In this document: in pieces, positions 46,001 to 54,914 of the stretch
Numbering within the stretch: position 1 is the first letter of the stretch
Layout: each line of letters starts with the position of its first letter
Assembly (NCBI RefSeq): GCF_000187245.1
Contig: NC_027862.1
Span: forward strand, 992,001-1,056,000
DNA length: 64,000 nucleotides
From: Ogataea parapolymorpha DL-1
Lineage: Eukaryota > Ascomycota > Pichiomycetes > Pichiales > Pichiaceae
Direction: 5' to 3'
Notes under the pieces: model-generated
The model's database searches: none
What the model saw: only the letters and a program-made list of their open reading frames with translations
What the model was told of the DNA's origin: nothing
Program-made: the position numbers and the translations under genes

Positions 46001-47904
46001 GCGTTCTCACGCCCTGCGTGATGCCATTGATGTAGCGGATGTCAAAGGTATATCCCTTGAACTCGTTCTTGATGTAGAGCATCTTGTTCTGCGGGTTGAG
46101 CAGAAACATGCCGGCGTGGCGGAATAGTTTGCGCAGCGGTCGGCGCGATGCGGCCAATCTGGCGTACTCGCTCAGATGCGGCTCGTCCTCGAGGTCTTCG
46201 GACAGAGTGGCTCGGAAATAGTTCATTGGCACCCAGCCGCGTTTCAGCGTGTTGAGCAGCGTCACCTCGCCCCAGCCAGAATCGTCGAGCGAGTACGTAA
46301 AGGCAATGTCGTTCTCGTTGAACGAGAGACAGATCGACGCGTCGTTTTTCGACTCGAGCGTGCTGGCGTCGAACGGGTACAATGCCGTCACAAACAGCGC
46401 AGACGCGTCGTCCTCGTCCGCGTCGTCGTCTGCCACCGAGCTCGCGTCCGTTCTGAGCTCATGCAGCTGGTGCGACGACTCGAAATTCGTAAGGTCTCTG
46501 TTGCTTGAGACGGCCGATTTCTTGCTGTATGTATCCTGGTACAGCGACTGCTGTCTCACCGAGACGCGCGTTTTTTTAGGTGTCGACGAGAACTCGGGCA
46601 GCTGCGCCACCTTGTCAGACTGCTCCTCGACGGGCACTGCCGGCGGCGCGCGTGCCGGCTCGTACACGCTCGACGACGTGCTTTCACGAGGAACGGTGAC
46701 CTTTTTCGCAAACGGCGCCGCAGGAATAGCAGATGCTTCTGGCTCAGCCAGCTCTGGAGTTGTGCGCAAAGACGATCTCTCGGGGAGCACAGGCTCGGCT
46801 GAAAATTCGGGTATTGCCGCCAAAGGTTTTGCGGCCGGTGCAACGTTCGACTCCGGCACCTCAGAATAGATGCTCGACGAGTAGCTCTGGTGCTTAGGTA
46901 TTTCTGAGTATTTCGCGTGGCGCAGCGATACCTGTGGTGACCGCTCGGGGCGCTGGTTAGGAACCGAGGCCTCAATATCGCCATCTTCCTCTTCCTCCTC
47001 CAAAATTGGAGTCTCCACCAGTGGAGAGCCAGCTCTGCGGAAACTTGAGAGTCTGACGTCAGAAGAGGCCAGAGGATTCGTAAACCGCTTAGCGTCCTCG
47101 TTATTTGGCGTCTTGTCTCCCTCAGCAAACCCAAACGATGACACCACCGGCGTCTTGTCCTGGTCAACCACCGGAGATGTGTATCCTTCTTTGTCGAGAT
47201 CAATAAAATTACTCTCAGACACAGATGAGTCGTCCTCGCTGTGCGACATGCTCGTGCTGTTGTTGGACACGTCCATCGTGTTGTTGAGGAATTCGTTTGT
47301 CTGAATGGTGTTGGAGGTTTGGTCATACTGCTCGTCGGCCCCAGACTTGTGCGTGATTCCCAGCGACTCTGTAAGAATATTGCCCAAAATCGGGACTTTG
47401 CCAAACGCACTCAGTCGGTCGCTATCCTTGGACTCAGGAGCCTGGGGAACAGGACTCGAAACCTGGCCCTGTCCGTCCAATTCTCCCTGGAACGGGCTCA
47501 TGGTAAAATCTTTCACGCTTTGGGGCGAACTACCGGCAGACCCCACGTATTCGTTAAAATCCGGCTCCTTCTTGTCATCCTCGTCCACCCAGGTGCCCGG
47601 CATCGGCGATAACTGTTCCAAAAGATAGTTAAAGTCTTGTCTGTCCTTAGGGGTATCGGAGGCTTCGCTGTCGAGCAGTGGCGCTGTGCTCTGCCGGCCA
47701 ATCTTTAGTGGAGATGTGGCCTTGGTGTCCGGACTGTCGAAAAATTGGTTGTTGTTGGTCATTGGCGTCAAGACAATATCTATGGGATAGGTTAGTGACC
47801 TGCAGACGCGTTGCTAAACGCTAGTACTTACTTTTGTTCACGGGACGCGCTTCAAACGTGAACCGGATGTCGTCGTTTTCGTCGTTTGGCGTAATGACCG
47901 ACAT
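43008..47904 (-). CDS. CDC25: Ras guanine-nucleotide exchange factor Cdc25 (two exons)
   Basis: Cdc25 activates Ras and so adenylate cyclase in response to glucose. The long frame starts without an ATG of its own near its 5' end. Exon 1 (47832..47904, 73 nt, MSVITPNDENDDIRFTFEAR...) joins exon 2 (43008..47779) to give 1614 residues, close to the 1589 of S. cerevisiae. The intron (52 nt) has GTAAGT, ACTAAC and TAG. Domains: a disordered Ser/Pro/Glu-rich N-terminus, SH3 at about 486-545 (VTALYPFD, RGWVPMNYFRA), the Ras exchanger motif at about 1005-1150, and the catalytic CDC25 homology domain at about 1310-1560. The gene is convergent with ACO2, 38 bp between stops. Confidence 0.93.
47780..47831 (-). 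other. CDC25 intron (52 nt)
   Basis: GTAAGT donor (complement 47826..47831), TCACTAACC branch region and CCCATAG acceptor. It interrupts the codon for Asn25 after its first base. Confidence 0.85.
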
Positions 47905-47968
47905 CTCAAACGCGTAATATTGTCAATTGTTCGAACGAAATGTATATACGCGAAAGGCTTCGAATTTC

Positions 47969-47982
47969 ACACGATTTCGTGT
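47969..47982. promoter_or_regulatory. Inverted repeat ACACGA-TT-TCGTGT before CDC25
   Basis: Perfect 6+6 inverted repeat with a 2-bp centre, 65 bp before the CDC25 ATG and followed by a run of 12 T (47982-47993). Could be a dimer binding site in the CDC25 promoter; no known factor is claimed. Confidence 0.35.
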
Positions 47983-48029
47983 TTTTTTTTTTTCAACAAA
48001 GTTAGCTACATTTTGTTATGTTTACGTAA

Positions 48030-49598
48030 TCAATACGGCTCGAGCAGCTCGCACACACGAGCGCCCAGATCAGCACAGTCTGCCGCAGATGCCGCTTCCG
48101 AGTACACTCGCACGGCGTTTTCCGTGCCACTCGCCCTCACAAAGCAACGGCCTCGTGCATATGCGGCCACCAAAGCGTCGATTTTGGCCTGCAGGCCAGC
48201 CGGCTCCACAAGTCTTCTCTCCGCGTCGGTGGTCTTGAAAGCAAACCTGTCCTTCACAACAACTTTAAAGAGCTTGTTCGGAAGCTCAGTATAGTCTTTG
48301 CCCCAGTCGACACAAGTTTTATTTTGGATTCTTAATGCAAGCAGAACAGCAAAGAGGTCTGAAATGGAGTCGCCGACTGTCTGATTGATGACTTCTGTGA
48401 GCAGTACCAGTGTCTTAAGGGCCCGTTCCTCTTCTGGCGAGCTTGTGTGTGTAGATTTGAGTTCACTTATGAGCTTCTCCGAGAAAAGAACCGTACCGTG
48501 TCCGTTGGCCTCAAAATACACTCCAATGTCGTATTCCTGGGCCTTGTGATGAAGATGCTTGACTCCAGTCGGAGTGAAGTCAACAGGGATTTGAAGCGTC
48601 TCCTGGATATATTTAGTGGAGTCTCCATTGGCGTATGCAGTTTGTATGATTCCCATATTAGCCTTGACTTTGGCTTGCTGAAGCAGTTTGTTGATGAAGC
48701 TCGCCAGGAGGGTGGCGATGCGGTCTCCATCCAAAAGTTGAAAACGTGATTCGTCCGTGTAATAGAAAACCACCCTATCGGCGTCACCGTCGAAGGACGA
48801 GTACAGCTGGTGGTCTCTCGGTTGCACGTTAGCAGGTAGTTTCTGGTTGGTCTTGACGTAGTCTGCGCCACACTCAACATTCAATGCACTTTTATCTTGC
48901 GTGTTGCTGTTTACCACGCTGATATTGATAAGATCACTGCTCAAGTTGCGTAGTTTTGGTGCGCCGACTCCGTTCGCAGCATCCACGGTTATTTCCAATG
49001 GCTCTTGGACATTCCACAAACGCAGTATCTCTTCGACTGCACTGATTATCTTTTTATTATATCCGTTCTCGGAAGGCTCTCCAAACTCCGGATCATTGTG
49101 CGATCTGACCAAATAGTGTAGCTGAGGAGTGGTGAGCTCTCCAAAGCTTTTGGCTCGTCCAAACACCTCGATTCCGTCAATGGCTGCTCTGAGCAGCTGT
49201 GGACCTGTCTCCCGTGTGTCCATACCAACTACAACGAGTCCAGCCTGCGCAACGTCAATCTTTTCTCTCGCGACAATGTCCCTAACGTCGTCCTCGAGAT
49301 TGTCGCTGTTGGCCAGCTGGGTGGCATAGGGCTCCCAGAGCTGCGGCAGCATTTCTCCCAGCGGATCCACAACCTTGACGCCGTTGTCCTGGGGCGGGTT
49401 ATGGGACGCAGTGATCATGACGCCGATGGTTTTTCCTCCTAGCTTTGCAGATCTCAAAGACGCCAGCACGCCCACCCTGAACACGGTTGAGTCCAGCAGA
49501 GATCCAATAGTACGGAACCCTGCTGTCCCATATGCGAAAGTGGTGTTTGGTGGTTTTGGATGGCGCGCACTGGCGGTAGACAGAGTGTCTTTAGACAT
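48030..49598 (-). CDS. PCM1: Phosphoacetylglucosamine mutase
   Basis: Pcm1/Agm1 converts GlcNAc-6-P to GlcNAc-1-P on the way to UDP-GlcNAc, the donor for chitin, GPI anchors and N-glycans. The 522 residues contain all key parts of the alpha-phosphohexomutase fold: the phosphoserine loop TASHNPPQDNG at about 63-73, the metal loop SSFDGDADRVVF near 272, the sugar-specificity loop FEANGHGTV near 371 and the phosphate-binding RASGTENAVRVY near 490. Divergent from SOM1 with 71 bp between starts. Confidence 0.95.
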   Translation of the reverse strand: MSKDTLSTASARHPKPPNTTFAYGTAGFRTIGSLLDSTVFRVGVLASLRSAKLGGKTIGVMITASHNPPQDNGVKVVDPLGEMLPQLWEPYATQLANSDNLEDDVRDIVAREKIDVAQAGLVVVGMDTRETGPQLLRAAIDGIEVFGRAKSFGELTTPQLHYLVRSHNDPEFGEPSENGYNKKIISAVEEILRLWNVQEPLEITVDAANGVGAPKLRNLSSDLINISVVNSNTQDKSALNVECGADYVKTNQKLPANVQPRDHQLYSSFDGDADRVVFYYTDESRFQLLDGDRIATLLASFINKLLQQAKVKANMGIIQTAYANGDSTKYIQETLQIPVDFTPTGVKHLHHKAQEYDIGVYFEANGHGTVLFSEKLISELKSTHTSSPEEERALKTLVLLTEVINQTVGDSISDLFAVLLALRIQNKTCVDWGKDYTELPNKLFKVVVKDRFAFKTTDAERRLVEPAGLQAKIDALVAAYARGRCFVRASGTENAVRVYSEAASAADCADLGARVCELLEPY

Positions 49599-49669
49599 GT
49601 AAACAGATAAATAAAATAGAGGATTTAAATTTCATTAGGTAATTCTTGTGCGAAATAATTCCGTATATA

Positions 49670-50104
49670 ATGGCTCCCTCGTTGCCCGTCTATTCCAGAG
49701 AGGAGCTACGGGACCATTACCCGCATTTGTTTCCGGAGCGATTAGTGGACGAAAAGGGCAGAGAGAAGTTGAACTTGGACAACTGCAAGCTGTGGTCGCT
49801 GACGCAGCACCAGTGCACGTTTGACGGAGACAAGACGATATGCGTGCCGTTCAAACGGGTTTTCGCACGGTGCAAAGACACAGAATATTACTCCAGGAAA
49901 GAGCTGAGTGGGTTCAGACTGCTTCCTGAGCAGAGGGGTGAGAAAGAGACGGAAACGTACCGCAACATCGAGATCACCACCGAGAAAGATAACCCTTACA
50001 GCGCCCAGGACCCGTTACTGGCGGACTTTTTGCGTGCAGACAAAGTGCTGCACCAGAAAATGAACCAGTACTACGAGAATATCATCAAAGAGTCGCAGAA
50101 TTAG
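49670..50104 (+). CDS. SOM1: Som1, subunit of the mitochondrial inner membrane protease complex
   Basis: Som1 assists the Imp1/Imp2 protease that trims intermembrane-space proteins. The twin-cysteine core is clear: NCKLWSLTQHQCTFDGDKTICVPFKRVFARC at about 38-68, with four cysteines and the PFKR-X-F-X2-C signature found in yeast Som1. Flanking parts are longer than in S. cerevisiae (144 versus about 74 residues), with a C-terminal helical extension. The cysteine pattern suggests import by the Mia40 route. Start is the ATG at 49670, the first in frame. It ends 12 bp from the convergent MMS2 stop. Confidence 0.78.
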   Translation: MAPSLPVYSREELRDHYPHLFPERLVDEKGREKLNLDNCKLWSLTQHQCTFDGDKTICVPFKRVFARCKDTEYYSRKELSGFRLLPEQRGEKETETYRNIEITTEKDNPYSAQDPLLADFLRADKVLHQKMNQYYENIIKESQN

Positions 50105-50116
50105 TAGATAGGTACA

Positions 50117-50578
50117 TTAATGGAACTGGAACGTCTCGCCTTCTGGAGGTTGAGGCAATTTCCTGTTTGGACCGCTGGCCATCTCCTTTCTGAGCTCCAG
50201 CAGCAGGATCTCCATGCTGTACGTTCTTTTCCAGGAGCTCAAAGTAGGAAACTTGCTAGCAAGCACGAGTCCTGTATTTTGGTCGACACATGGCAGATTG
50301 ATCTTCGATATGAATCTGACGATGGGCGGCTTTTCCGGGTACTCTGGGCCGCATTCTATGGTGAGGGAGTAGATCCTGTTTTCGTGCGACGAGTTAGGCG
50401 GTCCCAGGATCGTCCCGTTCCAATGGGTCATGGTAATGTCGTCCAGGTCTTGTAGACCGTACGAGCAGGACTCAGCGCCCAGGCCCTTCTCACCCTTTTC
50501 GAGCTCCTCCAGCAGCTTAAAGTTTCTCGGACTGGCTGTTAGCAACGGCACAAATTGACACACTTACATTTTAGACAT
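50117..50578 (-). CDS. MMS2: Ubiquitin E2 variant Mms2 (two exons, 11-nt first exon)
   Basis: Mms2 pairs with Ubc13 to build Lys63-linked ubiquitin chains on PCNA in error-free postreplication repair. It lacks the active-site Cys, as expected of an E2 variant. Exon 1 is 50568..50578 (11 nt) and exon 2 is 50117..50531. Joined they read MSKIPRNFKLLEELEKGEKG..., 141 residues, nearly matching the yeast start MSKVPRNFRLLEELEKGEKG. The intron (50532..50567, 36 nt) runs GTAAGT...GCTAACAGCCAG; only the second AG gives the right frame, the first being too close to the branch point. From memory S. cerevisiae MMS2 also has an early intron. Divergent from MAD1, 96 bp between starts. Confidence 0.93.
50532..50567 (-). 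other. MMS2 intron (36 nt)
   Basis: GTAAGT donor, TGCTAAC branch motif, acceptor CCAG. A nearer CAG directly after CTAA is skipped. Confidence 0.88.
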
Positions 50579-50674
50579 GATGGAAGCTAAAGGGTGCGAG
50601 GATTATTTATTTAGGAGCCTCTCATTTGCCGTTTGACACAGCCACAAATCGATTTAATAAAATATTCGCGTTAC

Positions 50675-52648
50675 ATGTCTGGACAAAGCACGCCGAGCTC
50701 GCCATTTATAGCGCATCCGCACGAGGTACCGGGTGATCGCGATCTGCAGAAACGGCTGGCCACTCTGGAATACCAGTACAGCCAGCTGAAGGACAGCTAC
50801 GAGATAGACAAGGTCAAGAGCCAGGCTATAGTGAAGAGGCTGGAGAGGGATCTGGAGCACAGATCAAGGGAGTACGAGGCCGCCGTCAGCGATTCGAAGC
50901 TGCTATTTGATGAGAACAACAAGCTGAAGCGTGAATTGAGAGAACTGGCCGACAACTTCGAACAGACGACGGGCGAGAACAGATCGCTCAGGACAGAGCT
51001 CGATGCCAAGACGTGCAAGCTGAATAGACATCTGGGCGAGTTCCAGGAGATAGAAAAGCGTCTGGAGGATGTTATTGCACTCAAGGACGCCGAATTGCGG
51101 CACAAGGATTCGGAATTGCTCCGATTAAGGGATTCAATGCGCGAGGAGCTGGCTCTTAAGAGTAGCCGGATCGATGAGCTCGCAGACCAACTGCGTATCA
51201 AAGATTCACAGATTTTGGAAATGCGTGAGCGCAACGTACATATTGACGAGACCAAAGCTCGCGAGTTGTACGAGAAAGAGTGCAGCAACCAGTTGGAATA
51301 CATCCGCGAGCTGGAAAAGAAGAATCTGGAGCTGAGCAACAAATTGCGTACGTTGCAGTCGAAACAGGATTATGTTCAGGTGCTGAGGGAGGAGAAGGCG
51401 ACGTTGTCCCAGAGATTGGCTACGTATGAGGCTCTTGAGACCGAGTATGAGGACCTGAAACTCAGATACGCAGCGATGGAGCAGAAATTGGGAGACTGGC
51501 CTCTTTCGGATCCTCCTGCCATCATTCTCAATAAATGCTCCGTGCTGGAGTCCACAAACAGCCAGCTTTCGCAGAAGAACGAATTTCTACGTAACGAGCT
51601 TGCGCGTACTCAGCAAGAGGTGGTCGATCTGCAATCAAAGCTGCTGGAGTCGAACGACCGGCAAACGGCGCTCAAGTCCAAGCTGTCTGAGAAAGACACC
51701 GAGAACACCAAGCTAAGTAACAACGTCAAGCTGTTAACGCAGGAAATTCAGTTTTTGAAGGACAGAATCGACAACGTGACAGAGGAGAACACGATGTTGA
51801 TGAAAAATAAAGGTGTGGAAGCAGAGAACGCGCAGAAGTTTGAAGGGCTTGTGGCGCTTCTTGAGTCGTACAAACAGCAGTTACAAAGTTTACAGAGCCA
51901 GGATACAGGACAGAAAAGGCGCAGAAGCGAGCTAGAGCAGCCAAACGGAGCTGCACAGCTGGCCGAGGAGCTGAAGAGAAAGATCGACGAGAATAACGAA
52001 TTGGTGCGGACTATTGAGGAAAAAAACAAGCGGTTGGTCCAGCTGGAAGTGGAAGTAAAGAAGCTGGGTAGCAGCGGCAATGAAAGGGGCGTCCGGGTAC
52101 TGGAATTGCGCGAGAATCCGGCCGCGAGACACGAACGCGTAACTAGGAAAATGCTGGAGAAACTACGACAGGAGAACCAGCAGCTGGTCGACGCCAAGCT
52201 CGCAACCGACCAGCTGATCCCCAAAACGGTGTACGAGCGTGTTTGTCTGGAGCAGGACCAGCTACAGGAGGAGATAAAGTCAATAAACAAGCGAATGACC
52301 CGGCTACGCGAGATGTTTAGCTCGAAAGTGGCGCGGTTCAACGAGATTGTGTTTCTGCTGCTTGGATACAAAATCGAGCTTCTCAGTGAGACAAAGCTCA
52401 AAATGTATCCCAAGTTCAACAGAGACAGTTTCATACAAGTCGATCTGAGTCGGCACGGCAGCAAAAAGGGCCATCTTCTGGATGGAGACGGAATCCGAGT
52501 GAAACTTCCGGCCGAAGCCGGATTCCAAAAAGTCGACGTCAATAACCTAATTCGGTTCTGGGTCCAGGAGAAGCAGCAACCATGCTGTTTCTTCAATGCA
52601 CTGAACCTGGAACTTTACGACAAGGGCCAGGAGTTGCTCCCGAGTTAG
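50675..52648 (+). CDS. MAD1: Spindle-assembly checkpoint protein Mad1
   Basis: Mad1 recruits Mad2 to unattached kinetochores and converts it to the closed, Cdc20-inhibiting form. The 657-residue protein is an almost continuous coiled coil from about 25 to 530, with a short break around 265-285 (WPLSDPPAIIL). The C-terminal head (about 550-657) has the family features RLREMFSSKVARFNEIVFLLLGYKIELL and a following beta-rich part ending NALNLELYD. S. cerevisiae Mad1 is 749 residues. The Mad2-interaction motif would be expected at about 430-470, but I could not fix it. The ATG at 50675 is the first in frame. Confidence 0.85.
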   Translation: MSGQSTPSSPFIAHPHEVPGDRDLQKRLATLEYQYSQLKDSYEIDKVKSQAIVKRLERDLEHRSREYEAAVSDSKLLFDENNKLKRELRELADNFEQTTGENRSLRTELDAKTCKLNRHLGEFQEIEKRLEDVIALKDAELRHKDSELLRLRDSMREELALKSSRIDELADQLRIKDSQILEMRERNVHIDETKARELYEKECSNQLEYIRELEKKNLELSNKLRTLQSKQDYVQVLREEKATLSQRLATYEALETEYEDLKLRYAAMEQKLGDWPLSDPPAIILNKCSVLESTNSQLSQKNEFLRNELARTQQEVVDLQSKLLESNDRQTALKSKLSEKDTENTKLSNNVKLLTQEIQFLKDRIDNVTEENTMLMKNKGVEAENAQKFEGLVALLESYKQQLQSLQSQDTGQKRRRSELEQPNGAAQLAEELKRKIDENNELVRTIEEKNKRLVQLEVEVKKLGSSGNERGVRVLELRENPAARHERVTRKMLEKLRQENQQLVDAKLATDQLIPKTVYERVCLEQDQLQEEIKSINKRMTRLREMFSSKVARFNEIVFLLLGYKIELLSETKLKMYPKFNRDSFIQVDLSRHGSKKGHLLDGDGIRVKLPAEAGFQKVDVNNLIRFWVQEKQQPCCFFNALNLELYDKGQELLPS

Positions 52649-53413
52649 GACCGATATGTGCAGGATGTGGAGGTGGGGATGATCCCCAGGGGTGAGAAGC
52701 TAGTGAGTGGGGTTGACTTCAAATCGGGGCCGTTTTCGCAGGACTCCGACACTGGTGGTGTACGGGTGGAGCCAAAATTCCAGCGAATGGCAGCCGCCTG
52801 TAATGTAATATCACGCATGGAAACGCACTTGCAACATGTAGAGTATCGAGAGCAGTAGTGAGATCTTGAGACCAACTTGACGTTTACCTGGGTGAAATCC
52901 GTCAGGGGTGCGTTGTGGGGTAATAGGGTCTGAGTGCGCGAGGTCAGGAGGCGATCCGGACGAAAGATAAGTTTTCGTACGGGGCATAAAAAAAATTCAT
53001 GACCACAAATGCACGGATATAATTGGTTGCTTACGCAGGAGATCGAGGTCGCAAGCGACCGACGTACCGATCGAAACGGGCATTTGAGCGTTCAATCGCA
53101 GCGTTCAGGTGCCGCTGAAAAGCTCAGGCAGCCATTCCGGCCCTCATAAGCACGCTCTGCGTCTTCCGTGGTCGCCATCGCGTCTGGAAGCGGAGTTATT
53201 ACCTGTTTCTGTGCCAAGCTACCTTCTGCACAGCCTTGTTTTTCGTGCTCCCTCCCTGACACTATGGGGTGTCCCGATTATTTACTATGTGGCACACAAT
53301 AGAGTTTATGTAAATGATGACCGGCAGACGTTGGGATATAAATTGAATGTACAAGAAGCACTTTTTTTTGTTATTTTGCTTTCTTCAAAAGACATCTGAA
53401 TTGTGTATAGAAA
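52649..53413. promoter_or_regulatory. MAD1-CIT1 intergenic region / CIT1 promoter
   Basis: This 765-bp stretch has no gene I can support; its short frames lack ATG starts or convincing composition. It contains a TAATTGGT (53020-53027), a full match to the Hap2/3/4/5 consensus TNATTGGT, about 390 bp before the CIT1 ATG. An inverted repeat GGTCGC-AA-GCGACC lies at 53047-53060, followed by CGATCG. Near the gene a GATATAAA (53335-53342) may be the TATA box. Confidence 0.45.
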
Positions 53414-54914
53414 ATGTCTGCATTGAGAACCGTTACCAGAACAGCCTCAAGAAAATCTACGCTGTACAATGCCATTCGTGCCTACTCTACCAAGGAGTCG
53501 ACTCTGAAGGAAAGATTCGCTGAGCTTTTGCCAGAGAAGCAAGCTCAAGTTAAGGAGCTCAAGGCCAAATACGGTAAAACTGTGAGTATCGAAATATTTT
53601 GAAATTATTGCGGGACCGAATATGCGTTTCGGGGCCGGAGTAATTTTATTCGCGTTGATATTGAACAGCACTAATATTTGTTAGGTGATTGGCGAGGTGT
53701 TGTTAGAACAGGCCTACGGTGGTATGAGAGGTATCAAGGGTTTGGTCTGGGAAGGCTCTGTTTTGGATCCTTTGGAAGGAATTCGGTTCAGAGGAAGAAC
53801 CATTCCGGACATCCAGAAAGAGCTCCCTAAGGCCGAGGGCGGCGAGCAACCACTTCCAGAGGCCCTTTTCTGGCTCCTGCTGACCGGCGAGGTCCCTACT
53901 GCCGCCCAGACCAAGGCTTTTTCGGAGGAGCTCGCTGCCAGATCGAAATTGCCAAAACATGTTGAAGAGATCATCGACAGATCCCCAGCTACTTTGCACC
54001 CTATGGCCCAATTCTCCATTGCTGTGACCGCTTTGGAGTCCGAGTCCCAGTTCGCCAAGGCATATGCAGCAGGTGTCAACAAAAAAGAGTACTGGAAGTA
54101 CACCTACGAAGACTCGATCGAGCTTCTGGCCAAGCTACCAGTCATCGCCGCCAGAATCTACAGAAACGTGTTCAAGGACGGTAAGGTCGCTTCTGTGGAC
54201 ACCAGCCTGGACTACAGTGCCAACTTTGCCAACATGCTTGGTTACGGCTCCAACCCAGAGTTCCTTGAACTCATGAGACTGTATTTGTCCATTCACTCCG
54301 ACCACGAGGGCGGTAACGTTTCTGCACACACCACCCACCTGGTTGGATCCGCGCTTTCCTCGCCATTCCTATCCCTGGCTGCCGGTCTGAACGGATTGGC
54401 CGGTCCATTGCACGGAAGAGCCAACCAGGAGGTGCTGGAATGGCTCAAGGCCATGCAGTCCGAGCTGAAGGGTGACATCTCAAAGGAGAACATTGAAAAG
54501 TATTTGTGGAACACCCTGAACTCGGGCCGTGTGGTTCCAGGTTACGGCCACGCCGTCTTGAGAAAGACCGACCCAAGATACACTGCTCAGAGAGAGTTTG
54601 CTTTGAAGCACATGCCAGACTACGACCTGTTCAAGCTCGTCTCGAACATCTACGAAGTTGCTCCAAAGGTGCTGACCGAGCACGGTAAGACCAAGAACCC
54701 ATGGCCAAACGTCGACTCTCACTCTGGTGTTCTTCTGCAATACTACGGCTTCACCGAGGAGTCCTTCTACACTGTGCTGTTTGGTGTCTCCAGAGCATTT
54801 GGTGTTCTGCCACAGCTCATCATCGACAGAGGTCTTGGAATGCCAATCGAGAGACCAAAGTCGTTCTCCACCGAGAAGTACAAGCAACTGGTGGAGAGTA
54901 TCAACAAAGCATGA
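53414..54914 (+). CDS. CIT1: Mitochondrial citrate synthase (two exons)
   Basis: Citrate synthase condenses acetyl-CoA and oxaloacetate in the TCA cycle. Exon 1 is 53414..53581 (56 codons) and exon 2 is 53685..54914; joined they give 465 residues with ...[20 protein letters not shown] across the junction, as in other yeasts. The 103-nt intron starts GTGAGT and ends CACTAATATTTGTTAG. The N-terminus ([25 protein letters not shown]) is a typical presequence. The catalytic residues lie in HGRANQEV and [13 protein letters not shown], and the conserved Asp in [13 protein letters not shown]. It ends in NKA, not a peroxisomal SKL, which supports the mitochondrial isoform. Codon bias indicates high expression. 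Confidence 0.97.
53582..53684 (+). other. CIT1 intron (103 nt)
   Basis: GTGAGT donor, CACTAAT branch-like motif and TTAG acceptor. It is the longest intron in the window by a factor of two. Confidence 0.88.

Noticed and set aside
46249..47410. Several 100-280-codon frames inside CDC25 on both strands
   Set aside because: They overlap the long CDC25 frame, which has clear SH3 and RasGEF domains; the Ser-rich or Arg-rich translations are out-of-frame readings.
52645..52875. 76-codon minus-strand frame overlapping the end of MAD1
   Set aside because: It overlaps the MAD1 stop, has no similarity and unremarkable composition.
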